Source: JACCZX01 sp963786295 (GTDB lineage Bacteria; Pseudomonadota; Gammaproteobacteria; Burkholderiales; Burkholderiaceae_F). Taken from it: a stretch of 64,000 bases of DNA. The DNA lies in contig CAWAYV010000022.1 in assembly GCA_963786295.1 (NCBI GenBank), positions 1-64,000 on the forward strand, in the 5' to 3' direction. The notes beneath the pieces are model-generated. The model did no database searches. It saw only the letters and a program-made list of their open reading frames with translations, and was not told the origin of the DNA. The position numbers and the translations under genes were made by a program. Shown here one piece after another: positions 1 to 8,812 of this stretch; within the stretch, counting starts at the first letter, position 1, and each line of letters starts with the position of its first letter.

Positions 1-204
1 CCTGACAGCAGCTTCATCGGAGACATCGCACACTGAGTGGGCGAGAGCTGGATCGCTTGCCGAAAGTGCGGTCAGCGCGCCGGTGTCGACATCGCACACA
101 TGCACGCGCGCGCCTTCACGCGCAAACTCGCGCGCAACGGCGAGTCCAATGCCTGAGGCGCCGGCGGTCACGAGCACGCGCGTTCCCTCGAGACCCAAAT
201 TCAT
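1..204 (-). CDS. SDR-family oxidoreductase, N-terminal part (cut by window edge)
   Basis: Only the first 68 codons are present; the gene runs off the left edge. The N-terminus reads MNLGLEGTRVLVTAGASGIG, the Rossmann beta-strand plus a TGxxxGxG-type nucleotide-binding loop (here TAGASGIG) of classical short-chain dehydrogenases. An acidic CDVD follows beta-2, a position that in this family often favours NAD over NADP. GGAGG lies a few bases before the ATG. The gene is divergent from the Liv transport operon and shares its control region, so it may act on the same imported compound. That link is inference; the substrate is unknown because the catalytic YxxxK part lies outside the window. Confidence 0.8.
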   Translation of the reverse strand, partial: MNLGLEGTRVLVTAGASGIGLAVAREFAREGARVHVCDVDTGALTALSASDPALAHSVCDVSDEAAVR

Positions 205-254
205 TTCGCCCTCCGCTGCTTTCGGGTGTCACGCAGGATGTAAATGGACAGCTC

Positions 255-287
255 GCAGTCGCCCGACTATAAACTGCGACTGCAGTC
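255..287. promoter_or_regulatory. Inverted repeat in divergent control region (candidate operator)
   Basis: GCAGTCGC at 255-262 is repeated in inverted orientation as GCGACTGC at 276-283, centres 21 bp apart (two helical turns). The right arm also sits in a perfect 10-bp palindrome, GACTGCAGTC, at 278-287. It lies between the divergent SDR gene and the substrate-binding-protein gene, where an operator for a dimeric regulator would be expected. No regulator gene is visible nearby, so the role is inferred. Confidence 0.3.
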
Positions 288-347
288 AACATTTTCAGCC
301 TCACGATAACGACGTTCGCCAAAGAACGCCCACCCAAGGAGACATCA

Positions 348-1480
348 ATGGATCAACCGAAGTCGAATTCCCGTCGCACTCTGGTTCGTGCCGCCGGCGC
401 TGCCGGTGCGCTGACGGCCGTCGGGTTCCCGGCCATCGTGCGCAGCCAGGCCGACGCGGTGCGGCTGGGCCATCTGACGCCGCGCACCGGATTTCTCGGT
501 CCGCTCGGCGAGTATGCGGTGATGGGTGTCACGCTCGCCGTGGAAGAAATCAACGCGGCGGGCGGGATCATGGGCCGCAAGATCGAGCTCATCGCCGAGG
601 ACAGCGTCAATCCGCAAACGGCGTCGACGAAGGCGCAGCGGCTGATCGAGCGCGACAAGGTCGTGGCGGTCATCGGCGAGATCAGCTCGGCGTCGGGTCT
701 CGCGATCGCGCAGGTCGCACAACGCAACAAGACTCTGTTCTTCAACACCGGCTGCAATTCGGACGAGCTGCGCGGCAAGGCGTGCAACCGTTATATGTTC
801 CACACCGAGGCGACCAACACGATGTATGTGTACGCGGCCGGGCAGGCGCTGTTGCGCGACGGTATGGTCAAGGGCAAGAAGTGGTACAGCCTGACCGCCG
901 ATTACGCGTTCGGGCACGACCTGCTCAAGGCGGCCAAGCGCTTCATGGCGGCCAACGGCGGCACATTTGGCGCGGACGAGCTCGTGCCCACCGATGCGAC
1001 CGATTTCTCGGCGTACCTGCTCAAGATCCGCAACGCCAAGCCCGATATGGTTGTTTCGAACCTGGCCGGTGCGCAAATTACCAACTTCATGAAGCAGTAC
1101 CTCGAGTACGGGCTGCCGTTTCCGGTGGCTGGATTCGCGTTCGACACCGCGGTGGCCTGGGGTGCCGGCACGACCAACCTGACTGGTACTTGGCCGCTGG
1201 TCTGGGGCCACGAGGTCAACACGCTCTCGGCGCAGAAATTTGTCGTGGCCTTCACGAAAAAATACGGAAAACCGCCAGACAACCAGGCGTGGGGCGATTA
1301 CCTGTCGACGAAGCACCTTGCGCAAGCAATGGCGGAGATCAAATCCACGGACTCCACCAAGGTCGCCCAGCACATGGAGAAGGGTGCCAAGTTCGACGTG
1401 CTGAAAACCCGCGAGGGCTACTACCGCAACTGGGACCACCAGTTGATGCAGGAGATGTACACGATCAAATTCAGCCGGGG
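348..1480 (+). CDS. Liv-type ABC transporter substrate-binding protein, copy 1 (C-terminus lost at poly-G)
   Basis: Periplasmic solute-binding protein of the ANF-receptor/LivK type, probably exported by Tat: the N-terminus has SRRTLVRAAG followed by a hydrophobic stretch and an alanine-rich cleavage region near residue 35. The mature part starts with the fold's typical 'HLTPRTGFLGPLGEYAVMG' segment and continues intact to about residue 377. It then runs into an 18-G tract and becomes meaningless Gly/Arg-rich sequence; about 40 C-terminal residues seen in copy 2 are missing. The start ATG is preceded by AAGGAG. By analogy the protein binds a small carboxylate or amino-acid-like ligand and delivers it to LivHMGF. 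The specific ligand cannot be read from sequence. Confidence 0.85.
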
Positions 1481-1516
1481 GGGGGGGGGGGGGGAGGCGC
1501 GAGGAGCGGGGGGGGG
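1477..1516. other. Poly-G junction (18 G and 9 G runs), probable assembly artefact
   Basis: 18 consecutive G occur at 1477-1494, then a short purine/C mix, then 9 G at 1508-1516. The tract replaces the 3' end of the first binding-protein gene and abuts the ribosome-binding site of the second copy. Nothing in the protein family contains such a polyglycine segment, and copy 2 shows the normal continuation, so I read this as a bad join or filler sequence. Confidence 0.6.
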
Positions 1517-1537
1517 ACGGAGCCACCAAGGAGACTC

Positions 1538-2793
1538 ATGGATCAACCGAAGTCGAATTCCCGCGCACGTGGTGCCGCTGGCGCGCCGGCGCGCTGCGGC
1601 GCGCTGGGATTTCCCGCGATCGTCCGCGGCCAGGCGGACGCGATCCGCATCGGGCACCTGACGCCGCGCACCGGATTCCTCGGTCCGCTGGGCGAGTACG
1701 CGGTGATGGGCGTCACGCTCGCGGTCGACGAGATCAACGCGGCGCGGCGGCGATCATGGGCCGCAAGATCGAGCTGATCGCCGAGGACAGCGTCAACCCG
1801 CAGACGGCGTCGACCAAGGCGGAGCGGCTGATCGAGCGCGACAAGGTCGCGGCGATCGTCGGCGAGATCAGCTCGGCGTCGGGTCTCGCGATCGCGCAGG
1901 TCGCGCAGCGCAACAAGATCCTGTTCTTCAACACCGGCTGCAACTCGGACGAGCTGCGCGGCAAGGCGTGCAACCGCTACATGTTCCACACCGAGGCGGC
2001 GAACAGCGATGTACGTCGTACGCGGCCGGGCAGGCGCTGCTGCGCGACGGCATGGTCAAGGGCAAGAAGTGGTACAGCCTGACCGCCGACTACGCGTTCG
2101 GCCACGACCTGCTGAAGGCGGCCAAGCGCTTCATGGCGGCGAACGGCGGCGAGTTCGCCGCGGACGAGCTGGTGCCGACCGACGCCGCCGACTTCTCGGC
2201 GTACCTGCTCAAGATCCGCAACGCCAAGCCGGACCTCGTCGTGTCGAACCTGGCCGGCGCGCAGATCACGAACTTCATGAAGCAGTACATGGAATACGGA
2301 CTGCCGTTTCCGGTGGCGGGATTCGGGTTCGACACCGCGGTCGCGTGGGGCGCGGGCAAGGGCAACGTGATCGGCATCTGGCCGCTGGTCTGGGACTACG
2401 CAGGTCAAGACGCCGTCGGCGCAGAAGCTTCACCGACGCGTTCACGAAGAAGTACGGCAAGCCGCCGGACAACCAGGCGTGGGGCGACTACCTGTCGACG
2501 AAGCACCTGGCGCAGGCGATGAACGAGATCAAGTCGCACCGACTCGACGAAGGTCGCCGAGCACCTGGAAAAGGGCGCGCAAGTTCGACGTGCTGAAGAC
2601 GCGCGAAGGCTACTACCGCAACTGGGACCACCAGCTGATGCAGGAGATGTACACGATCACGTTCAAGCCGGCGGCCGAGATCAAGGACAAGTGGGATCTC
2701 TTCACGATGTCGCCGCCGGTGCCGGCTGCCAACCAGAGCCTCGAGGTGATTGCGCCGACGCGCGAGGACAACAACTGCACGATGCCGGCTTGA
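1538..2793 (+). pseudogene. Liv-type ABC transporter substrate-binding protein, copy 2 (frame broken)
   Basis: Second copy of the same binding protein. The start region is nearly identical to copy 1 (GGAGAC then ATG, encoding MDQPKSNSR). Most of the body matches copy 1 at the protein level, but codons carry more G/C in third positions. The reading frame shifts several times (near 1590, 1745, 2010, 2420, 2540 and 2578), so no complete product can be made from the sequence as given. It does preserve the real C-terminus missing from copy 1, ending EDNNCTMPA and a stop at 2793. It sits directly upstream of livH. It could be a true paralogue, a related strain's allele joined in assembly, or a poorly corrected read; I favour a technical cause. 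Confidence 0.75.
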
Positions 2794-2821
2794 TCTGACG
2801 TTGCCGTGCGGACGGCGCGAT

Positions 2822-2845
2822 GGCGCGCGCGTCCGCGCGCGCGCC
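2822..2845 (+). repeat. GC hairpin between binding-protein gene and livH
   Basis: GGCGCGCGCG at 2822-2831 pairs with CGCGCGCGCC at 2836-2845 around a four-base loop, just before the livH start codon at 2849. There is no T-run, so it is not a classic terminator. Stem-loops after binding-protein genes commonly stabilise that mRNA or reduce expression of the membrane genes. This stem would also cover the livH ribosome-binding region. Confidence 0.4.
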
Positions 2846-2848
2846 TCC

Positions 2849-3724
2849 ATGGTCCTGATCCAGATCCTCGAGCAGGTCTTGAACGGCCTGCTGGTCGGCG
2901 CGTATTACCTGCTGATCGCGCTCGGGCTCTCGCTCATCTTTTCGCTGGGCGGTCTCGTCAATCTCGCGCACGGCGCGTTCTACGCGCTCGGCGCGTACTT
3001 CGCCGTCAAGCTCGTCGACGTGCTGGGCTTCGGCGGCGTGCTCGTCGCTTCGCCCGTGCTGGTCGCGCTGATCGGCCTCGTCGTCGAGCGCTTCCTGTTC
3101 CGGCGCTTCTACCGCGAGGATCCCGCGCTCGGCCTGCTGCTGACGTTCGGCCTCGCGATGGTCGCCGAGCAGGCGTTGCGCCTGATCTTCGGCGCGGCGC
3201 CGCTGCCGTTCTCGATTCCACCGGCGCTCAAGGGCCAGTTCCTGGTCGGCGATTTCATCTACTCGAAGTACCGGCTGGTGATGCTCGCGATTGCCGCGGC
3301 GGCGGTGGCCGCGTTGTGGTTGCTGCTGCAGCGCACGCCGTTCGGACGCGTCGTGCGCGCGGGCGTGCAGAACCCCGACATGGTCGCGGCGCTCGGCATC
3401 TCGTTGCAGCCGTACATGAGCGCCGTGGTCGCGATCAGCGTCGCGCTGGCCGCGCTCGCGGGCGTGCTGCTCGCGCCGATCACCGGCGTGCATCCGGCGA
3501 TGGGCGCCGAGATCCTGACCGCGTCGTTCGTCGTCGTGGTGATCGGCGGCCTGGGCTCGTTCTGGGGCGTGGTGTGGGCCGCGCTGATCGTCGGCGTCGT
3601 GCGCGGTCTCACCGTGTACTTCTATCCCGCCGCGGCGGAAGCGTCGATGTACCTGCTGATGCTGCTCGTGCTGCTGTTCCGGCCGCGCGGCCTCTTCGGC
3701 GAGCGCATCCAGCGCTTCGAATGA
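2849..3724 (+). CDS. livH: Liv-type ABC transporter permease LivH
   Basis: Inner-membrane permease of the branched-chain amino acid (HAAT) ABC family, 291 residues. The N-terminus MVLIQILEQVLNGLLVGAYY and the NLAHGAFYALGAY segment are typical of LivH, and about eight hydrophobic membrane segments are visible. The C-terminus carries the family's VVVVIGGLGSFWG loop, which contacts the ATPases, and ends in FRPRGLFGERIQRFE. I chose the ATG at 2849 because upstream in-frame codons are Arg-rich and unlike the family. Its stop overlaps the livM start (ATGA at 3721-3724), so the two are translationally coupled. The frame is intact, unlike its neighbours. Confidence 0.92.
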   Translation: MVLIQILEQVLNGLLVGAYYLLIALGLSLIFSLGGLVNLAHGAFYALGAYFAVKLVDVLGFGGVLVASPVLVALIGLVVERFLFRRFYREDPALGLLLTFGLAMVAEQALRLIFGAAPLPFSIPPALKGQFLVGDFIYSKYRLVMLAIAAAAVAALWLLLQRTPFGRVVRAGVQNPDMVAALGISLQPYMSAVVAISVALAALAGVLLAPITGVHPAMGAEILTASFVVVVIGGLGSFWGVVWAALIVGVVRGLTVYFYPAAAEASMYLLMLLVLLFRPRGLFGERIQRFE

Positions 3725-5545
3725 ACGCGCTTGCGCTCCCCGTCGTGATCGCGGCCGCCGCGATGGTCGTGCTGCCGTTCGCGCTGCTTGCCGGCGGTCT
3801 GACGCTGACCAGCGCGACCGACGTCGTGATCTTCGCCATCGCGTGCATGGCGCTCAACATCCTGGTCGGCCACACGGGGCTCGTGTCGTTCGGGCACGGC
3901 GCGTGGTTCGGCGTCGGCGCGTACGCCGCCGCGCTGACGCAGAAGTACTGGTTTCCCGGCTCGGTGCTGTGGCCGGTGTTGGCGTCGCTGGTCTTCCTGC
4001 TCGTCGCCGCCGTGCCGATCGGCTTCCTCGTGCTGCGCCGGCGCGGCGTCTACTTCTCGCTGCTGACGCTCGCGTTCTCGGCGCTCACCTACGCGGTCGC
4101 GTTTCGCTGGACGGCGTTCACCGGCGGCGAGAGCGGACTGGGCGGCGTGACGCGCGCGAACTGGTTCGGCTTCGATCTCGAGAAGCCGCTGGATCTATTA
4201 CACGTTGGTGGCCGCGTTCGGGCTTGGCCGTCGTGTACGCGCTCGCAGCGCTTTCATCGCTCGGCGATCGGCACCGTGCTGGTCGCGATTCGCGAAAACG
4301 AGCAGCGCGCGCAGTTCATCGGTTACGCGACCAACCGCTACAAGCAGATCGCCTACGTGGTGTCGGCGGTGCTGACCGGCTGCGCCGGCGTGCTGTTCGC
4401 GTTCCATCATCGCTTCGCGTCGGCCGACCCGACGGCGGTCTCGTTCTCGGGCGAGCTGCTCGCGATGGTGATCATCGGCGGCATGCGCAGCCTGCTCGGT
4501 CCCGCGCTGGGCGCGCTGTTCTACATCCTGTTCCGCGAGTACCTGTCGATCTGGACACCGAACTGGCTGCTGTTCTTCGGGCTGCTGTTCGTCGGCTTCA
4601 TCGTGTTCTCGCCGACCGGACTGGTCGGCGTCTGGCGCCGGCTGACCGAGCCGTTCAAGCCCAAGGTGGTCGAGGCGGCCGCGATGGACGCGCGCTCGAT
4701 CGAGCAGGGCGTGGCGCTGCCCGAGTTCCTGACGCATGCACCGCATGCCGACGGCGTGGTGCTGGAGGCGCGCGATCTCGCGAAGTCGTTCGGCGGCATC
4801 AAGGCGGTGACCGATGCGTCGCTCGCCGTTCGCGATCGATCGCTGCACGCGCTGATCGGACCCAACGGCGCCGGCAAGACGACGGTGTTCAATCTCATCA
4901 CCGGCATGTTCGCGCCCGATCGCGGTTCGGTGCTTCTCGCCGGGCGCTCGATCGCCGGGCTGCCGCCTTACCGAATTGCCGCGGCGGGACTCGGCCGTTC
5001 GTTCCAGATCACCAACCTGTTTCCCGCGCGTGTCGATCGCCGAGAATCTGCGCCTCGCGGTGCAGGCGCGCGACGCGTCGCATTTCAACGGCTGGGCCGA
5101 CGCGCAGCGCAACGAGCGCGTGACGGCGCGCACGGCGCGAGCTGATCCGCTTCCTCGGGCTGTCGGGCATCGAACAGCGCCGAGGCGGGATCGCTGTCGT
5201 ACGGCGGCCAGCGGCTGCTCGACATGGGCCTGGCGCTCGCCGGCGCGCCGCGCGTGCTGCTGCTCGACGAGCCGCTCGCCGGCCTCGCCGCGAGCGGAGC
5301 GCGAGCGTGTCGCCGGCCTCATCAAGCGCATCTCGGCCGACCTGCCGGTGCTGCTGGTCGAGCACGACATCGACCGCGTGTTCGCGCTGGCCGATCGCGT
5401 GACGGTGATGAACGAAGGCAAGGTGCTGGTCGACGGCACCGCGGCCGACGCGCGCGAAAGCCAGGCGGTGCGCGAGGTCTACATCGGGTCGGGCACCGCG
5501 GCGCTGGCCGCGAAGCCGCGCGGTCAGGCCGAGCGCGCGGGCGGC
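3721..5545 (+). CDS. livM: Fused LivM permease - LivG ATPase (frame broken)
   Basis: LivM-type membrane domain (MNALALPVVIAAAAMVVLPF onward, with SFGHGAWFGVGAYAA) that reads without a stop into an ATP-binding domain of LivG type starting near 4765. The Walker A GPNGAGKTT is near 4860, the signature LSYGGQ near 5190 and Walker B VLLLDEPLAGLA near 5260. LivM-LivG fusions are known in Burkholderiales. The frame is disturbed at about 4190-4260 (a membrane segment), near 5031, and again around 5110-5310, so the ATPase half is readable only across frames. The boundary with LivF at about 5545 is approximate: no stop or clear start codon separates them. Confidence 0.8.
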
Positions 5546-6298
5546 GCCGCTGCTCCTCGACCTCGACACGCGTCGACGCGTTCTACGGCAAGAGCCACAT
5601 CGTGATGGAGGCGTCGCTCAAGGTGCACGAGCACGAGATCGTCGCGCTGCTCGGCCGCAACGGCGCCGGCAAGTCGACGCTGCTGAAGACGATCATCGGC
5701 ATCGTCACCGCGCAAGGCGGGCGCATCCTGCTCGCGGGCGACGATCTCGCGCGGCGTCCCGCCGCGGCCAATCGCGCGCAGCGGCATCGGCTACGTGCCG
5801 CAGGGGCGCGGCCTCTTCGCCGGGATGAGCGTGCGCCACAATCTCGAGCTCGGCCGGCTCAAGCGACGCAAGGGCGAGGGGGTGGCGTGGTCCGACGCGA
5901 AGATCCTCGAGTTCTTTCCTCGCTTGCGCGCGCGCCTCGACACGCCGGCGGACTTTCTGTCCGGTGGCGAGCAGCAGATGGTCGCGGTCGCGCGCGCGTT
6001 GTCCGGGCACGTGCGCGTGCTGTTGCTCGACGAGCCGTTCGAAGGCTTGGCGCCCGCGGTGATCGAGGAGCTGTTCGAGGCCTTCGACCGCTTGCGGCAG
6101 GAGTTGTCGATCGTGATCGTCGAGCACAATCTCGATCTGGTGCTCGCGCTGGCGGACCAGGCCTACGTGCTCGAGCGCGGCAGCGTCGTCCATCACGGAC
6201 CGGCGGCGGCGCTGCGCGACGATCTCGCAACTGCGCCGGCGCGTGCTCTGGATGTGAACGCATGGAACGAATTGCAGCGATCATCGGCGCCGGATTGA
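5546..6298 (+). CDS. livF: Liv-type ABC transporter ATP-binding protein LivF (frame broken)
   Basis: Second ATPase of the importer. The sequence TVDAFYGKSHIVMEASLKV is the usual LivF opening; Walker A is GRNGAGKST, the signature LSGGEQQM, and Walker B VLLLDEPFEGLAP followed by the switch region IVIVEHNLDL. The first half and the second half (from about 5790, VPQGRGLFAGMSVRHNLELG) are in different frames, implying an indel near 5780. No convincing start codon precedes the conserved N-terminus, and the end of LivG shows no stop, so a LivG-LivF join is possible. The 3' end overlaps the next gene, which starts at 6262. Confidence 0.82.
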
Positions 6299-7188
6299 TC
6301 GGCCGCGCGTGGGCGGTGGTGTTCGCGCGCGCCGGCTGGCACGGTGCGGCTGTTCGACGCGCGTGCCGGCGCAGCTTGCTGCGGCGCGGCGGCTGATCGC
6401 GCAAGCGCTTGCCGAGCAGGAACAAGCGGGACTGGTCGCGGACGCGCGCGCGGCACTCGACGCGTATCGCGCCTTGCATCAGGCTGAGCGATGCACTGAC
6501 CGATGCCGCGTGGGTGCAGGAAAACCTGCCTGAGGAAGTCGCGATCAAGCGAACCGCTTTCGCCGAACTCGACCGGCTCGCGTCGCCCGACGCGATACTC
6601 GCGAGCAGCACGTCGGCGATCGTCGCGTCGCACTTCACCGCCGATCTTGCCGGGACGCGCGCGCTGCCTGGTCGCGCATCCGGTCAATCCGCCGCATCTG
6701 GTGCCGGTCGTCGAGCTGTGTGGCGCGCCGTGGACCAGTGAAGCGACGCTGGACCGCGCGCGCGCAACGATGGACATCGCTCGGCCAGGTGCCGATCGTT
6801 GTTCGGCGCGAAATCGATGGTTTTGTCTTGAATCGCTGCAAGGCGCACTGCTGACGCGAAGCGATGCGACTGGTCGCCGATGGTGTCGTATCGCCGGATG
6901 ATCTCGACAAGACCGATGCGCGACGGCCTCGGCTTGCGCTGGTCATTCATGGGGCCGTTCGAAACGATCGAGCTGAATGCACCCGGAGGTGTGGCCGACT
7001 ATTGCGCGCGCTACAGCGGTTTTTACCGCCGGCTCGCGACCGATCCTGCGCCCTCGTCAGTATGGGATAGAGAAAAGCGCCGAGCGCGTCGCGGCCGCGC
7101 TCGGCGCGCCGTTGACCACCGCACAGCGCGATCAACGCACCGAGTGGCGCGACCGCCGCTTGCTCGCGCTGCGACGGCACAAACTTGA
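6262..7188 (+). CDS. 3-hydroxyacyl-CoA dehydrogenase family enzyme, lambda-crystallin/L-gulonate dehydrogenase-like (frame broken)
   Basis: NAD-dependent oxidation of a beta-hydroxy acid is the expected reaction. MERIAAIIGAGLIGRAWA is the dinucleotide-binding loop. Further along, across frames, are LASSTSAI, the AHPVNPPHLVPVVEL motif of the 3HCDH family, and GLGLRWSFMGPFETIELNAP, a hallmark of the lambda-crystallin/L-gulonate 3-dehydrogenase branch, which acts on free hydroxy acids rather than CoA esters. At least four frame changes occur between 6340 and 7090. The most likely stop is the TGA at 7186; one missing A in an A-run would restore it. It overlaps livF and precedes a BKACE gene, a pairing also seen in carnitine catabolism (carnitine dehydrogenase plus CdhC). 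The substrate is unknown. Confidence 0.75.
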
Positions 7189-7225
7189 CATCGAATCACA
7201 AGACGATCAACCGCAGGAGCCGACA

Positions 7226-8171
7226 ATGACCGCAGCCAACAAGTCGTCACGCAAAGTCATCATCACGTGCGCCGTGACCGGCTCAATCCATACGCCGTCG
7301 ATGTCGCCGCATCTGCCGGTCACGCCGAAAGAGATCGCCGACGCTGCCGTTGCGGCCGCGGAAGCCGGCGCGGCGATCGTCCATCTGCACGCGCGCGATC
7401 CGGTCGACGGCCGGCCGACGCAGGATCCGAAGTATTTCCGCGAGTTCGCGCCCGAGATCGCGCGCCGCTCGGACGTCGTCATCAACTTCACGACCGGCGG
7501 CGCGTCAACGATGACGCTCGAAGAACGTCTGCAGCCGGCGCTGCAACTGAAGCCCGAAGTGGCGTCGCTGAACATGGGTTCGATGAACTTCGGCCTTGTA
7601 TCCGATGCTTGCGCGCTTCAAGGATTTCAAGTTCGACTGGGAGCGGCCGTATCTCGAAGGCTCGGACGATCGCGTCTTCAGGAACACGTTCAAGGATATC
7701 GAGCACATCCTGACCTCGTGCGCCGGCAATGCGACCCGCTTCGAGATCGAGTGCTACGACATCGGGCATCTGTACACCGCCAAGCACTTCTTCGATCGCG
7801 GCATCGTCAAGCCGCCGCTGTTCATACAGAGCGTGTTCGGGATCCTGGGCGGCATCGGCCCGCATCCGGACGATGTCGCGCACATGAAGCGCACGGCGGA
7901 TCGGTTATTCGGCGACCAGTATCGCTGGAGCGTGCTCGGTGCCGGGCGCAATCAGTTGCCGATCGCTGCGATGTCGGCTGCGATGGGCGGCAACGTGCGC
8001 GTCGGGCTGGAAGACAGCCTATGGCTCGGACCGGGCAAGCTCGCCGAATCAAACGCTGCGCAGGTGCGCGCGGTGCGCCAGATCATCGAAGGCTTGGGCC
8101 TCGAAGTCGCAACGCCCGACGAGGCGCGCAAGATACTGGCGCTGAAGGGCAAGGCTGCCGTCGGGTTCTGA
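7226..8171 (+). CDS. Beta-keto acid cleavage enzyme (BKACE, DUF849; frame broken once)
   Basis: Zinc enzyme of the 3-keto-5-aminohexanoate cleavage family: it condenses a beta-keto acid with acetyl-CoA and releases acetoacetate plus a shorter acyl-CoA. Visible hallmarks are IITCAVTGSIHTP near the start, the metal-binding VHLHARDP near residue 55, NFTTGG, and GGNVRVGLEDSLWLGPG near the end. One extra C at about 7595 shifts the frame; before and after it the protein is continuous (SMNFGL then YPMLARFKDF). GCAGGAG precedes the ATG at 7226. As last gene of the transporter/dehydrogenase run it would perform the cleavage step. Family members differ widely in substrate, so the natural keto acid cannot be named. 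Confidence 0.88.
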
Positions 8172-8807
8172 TCAATTGTTCGCTGAGTGTGTGCGGTCAC
8201 GCGGCCCCTTCGGCCGGAACAGCCCCATCAGCAGAAGCAGAGCATAGGCCCCGGTGCTGAGCTGCGGATAAACGAAGGCGAGCGCTATCGCCAACAGCAC
8301 AACGCCAAAAGCAAGCGCAAAGCGCTGGCGCACGACACGCCCCACACCATCTGGCAGATGCTGTGCGTGAAGGTGCGGTCGGCTTAGTAAGTGGTGCCAA
8401 AGCAGAAAGTGAACACCAAGGATCAGGGCGATGTTGGCGCCGTAAATGATGTCGACAATCTGCAGGTCGTAATCGGCACCCAACGATGTCGTGAATGGCA
8501 CGAAGGTCGTCGCAAGCAGAAACAACAGGTTCAGCCAGATAAAGCCATGATCGGTGTTGCGCAGGAGCCGCATCAGCCGCACGTGCCCTGTCCAGAACAC
8601 GCATAGCACGATGAAGCTGACCACGTAGCTCAACAAACGCGGCTCAATGATCGATACGGCCGTCGGCCAGTCGAACTGCGGCGCACCGTGGCGCGCGGGC
8701 AGCTTCAGGTCGAGCACCAACAGTGTCATCGTGACCGCGAATATGGCGTCGGTCAGTGCTTCGATACGCGTTTTCTCGAAGAGCGAATCGCCGGGTTCGC
8801 TGAGCAT
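8172..8807 (-). CDS. TMEM175/DUF1211 family membrane protein (putative K+ channel)
   Basis: 211 residues with six hydrophobic segments. The first helix contains RIEALTDAIFAVTMTLLVLDL, matching the R-x3-(F/L)xD signature of the TMEM175 family, whose studied bacterial members are potassium channels. The C-terminal helix ends in a short basic tail (RPKGPRDRT). The gene is convergent with the BKACE gene, with no spacer between the two stops, and lies just downstream of metY in the same orientation. No partner suggests a role beyond ion homeostasis. Confidence 0.8.
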   Translation of the reverse strand: MLSEPGDSLFEKTRIEALTDAIFAVTMTLLVLDLKLPARHGAPQFDWPTAVSIIEPRLLSYVVSFIVLCVFWTGHVRLMRLLRNTDHGFIWLNLLFLLATTFVPFTTSLGADYDLQIVDIIYGANIALILGVHFLLWHHLLSRPHLHAQHLPDGVGRVVRQRFALAFGVVLLAIALAFVYPQLSTGAYALLLLMGLFRPKGPRDRTHSANN

Positions 8808-8812
8808 CGCGC

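Noticed and set aside
1477..1516. Glycine-rich linker as a real protein feature
   Set aside because: The second copy shows the normal sequence at this point, and the 3' continuation is out of frame with any conserved segment.
345..1529. 394-codon minus-strand frame over the first binding-protein gene
   Set aside because: Shadow of a clear plus-strand gene; the composition is that of reversed codons.
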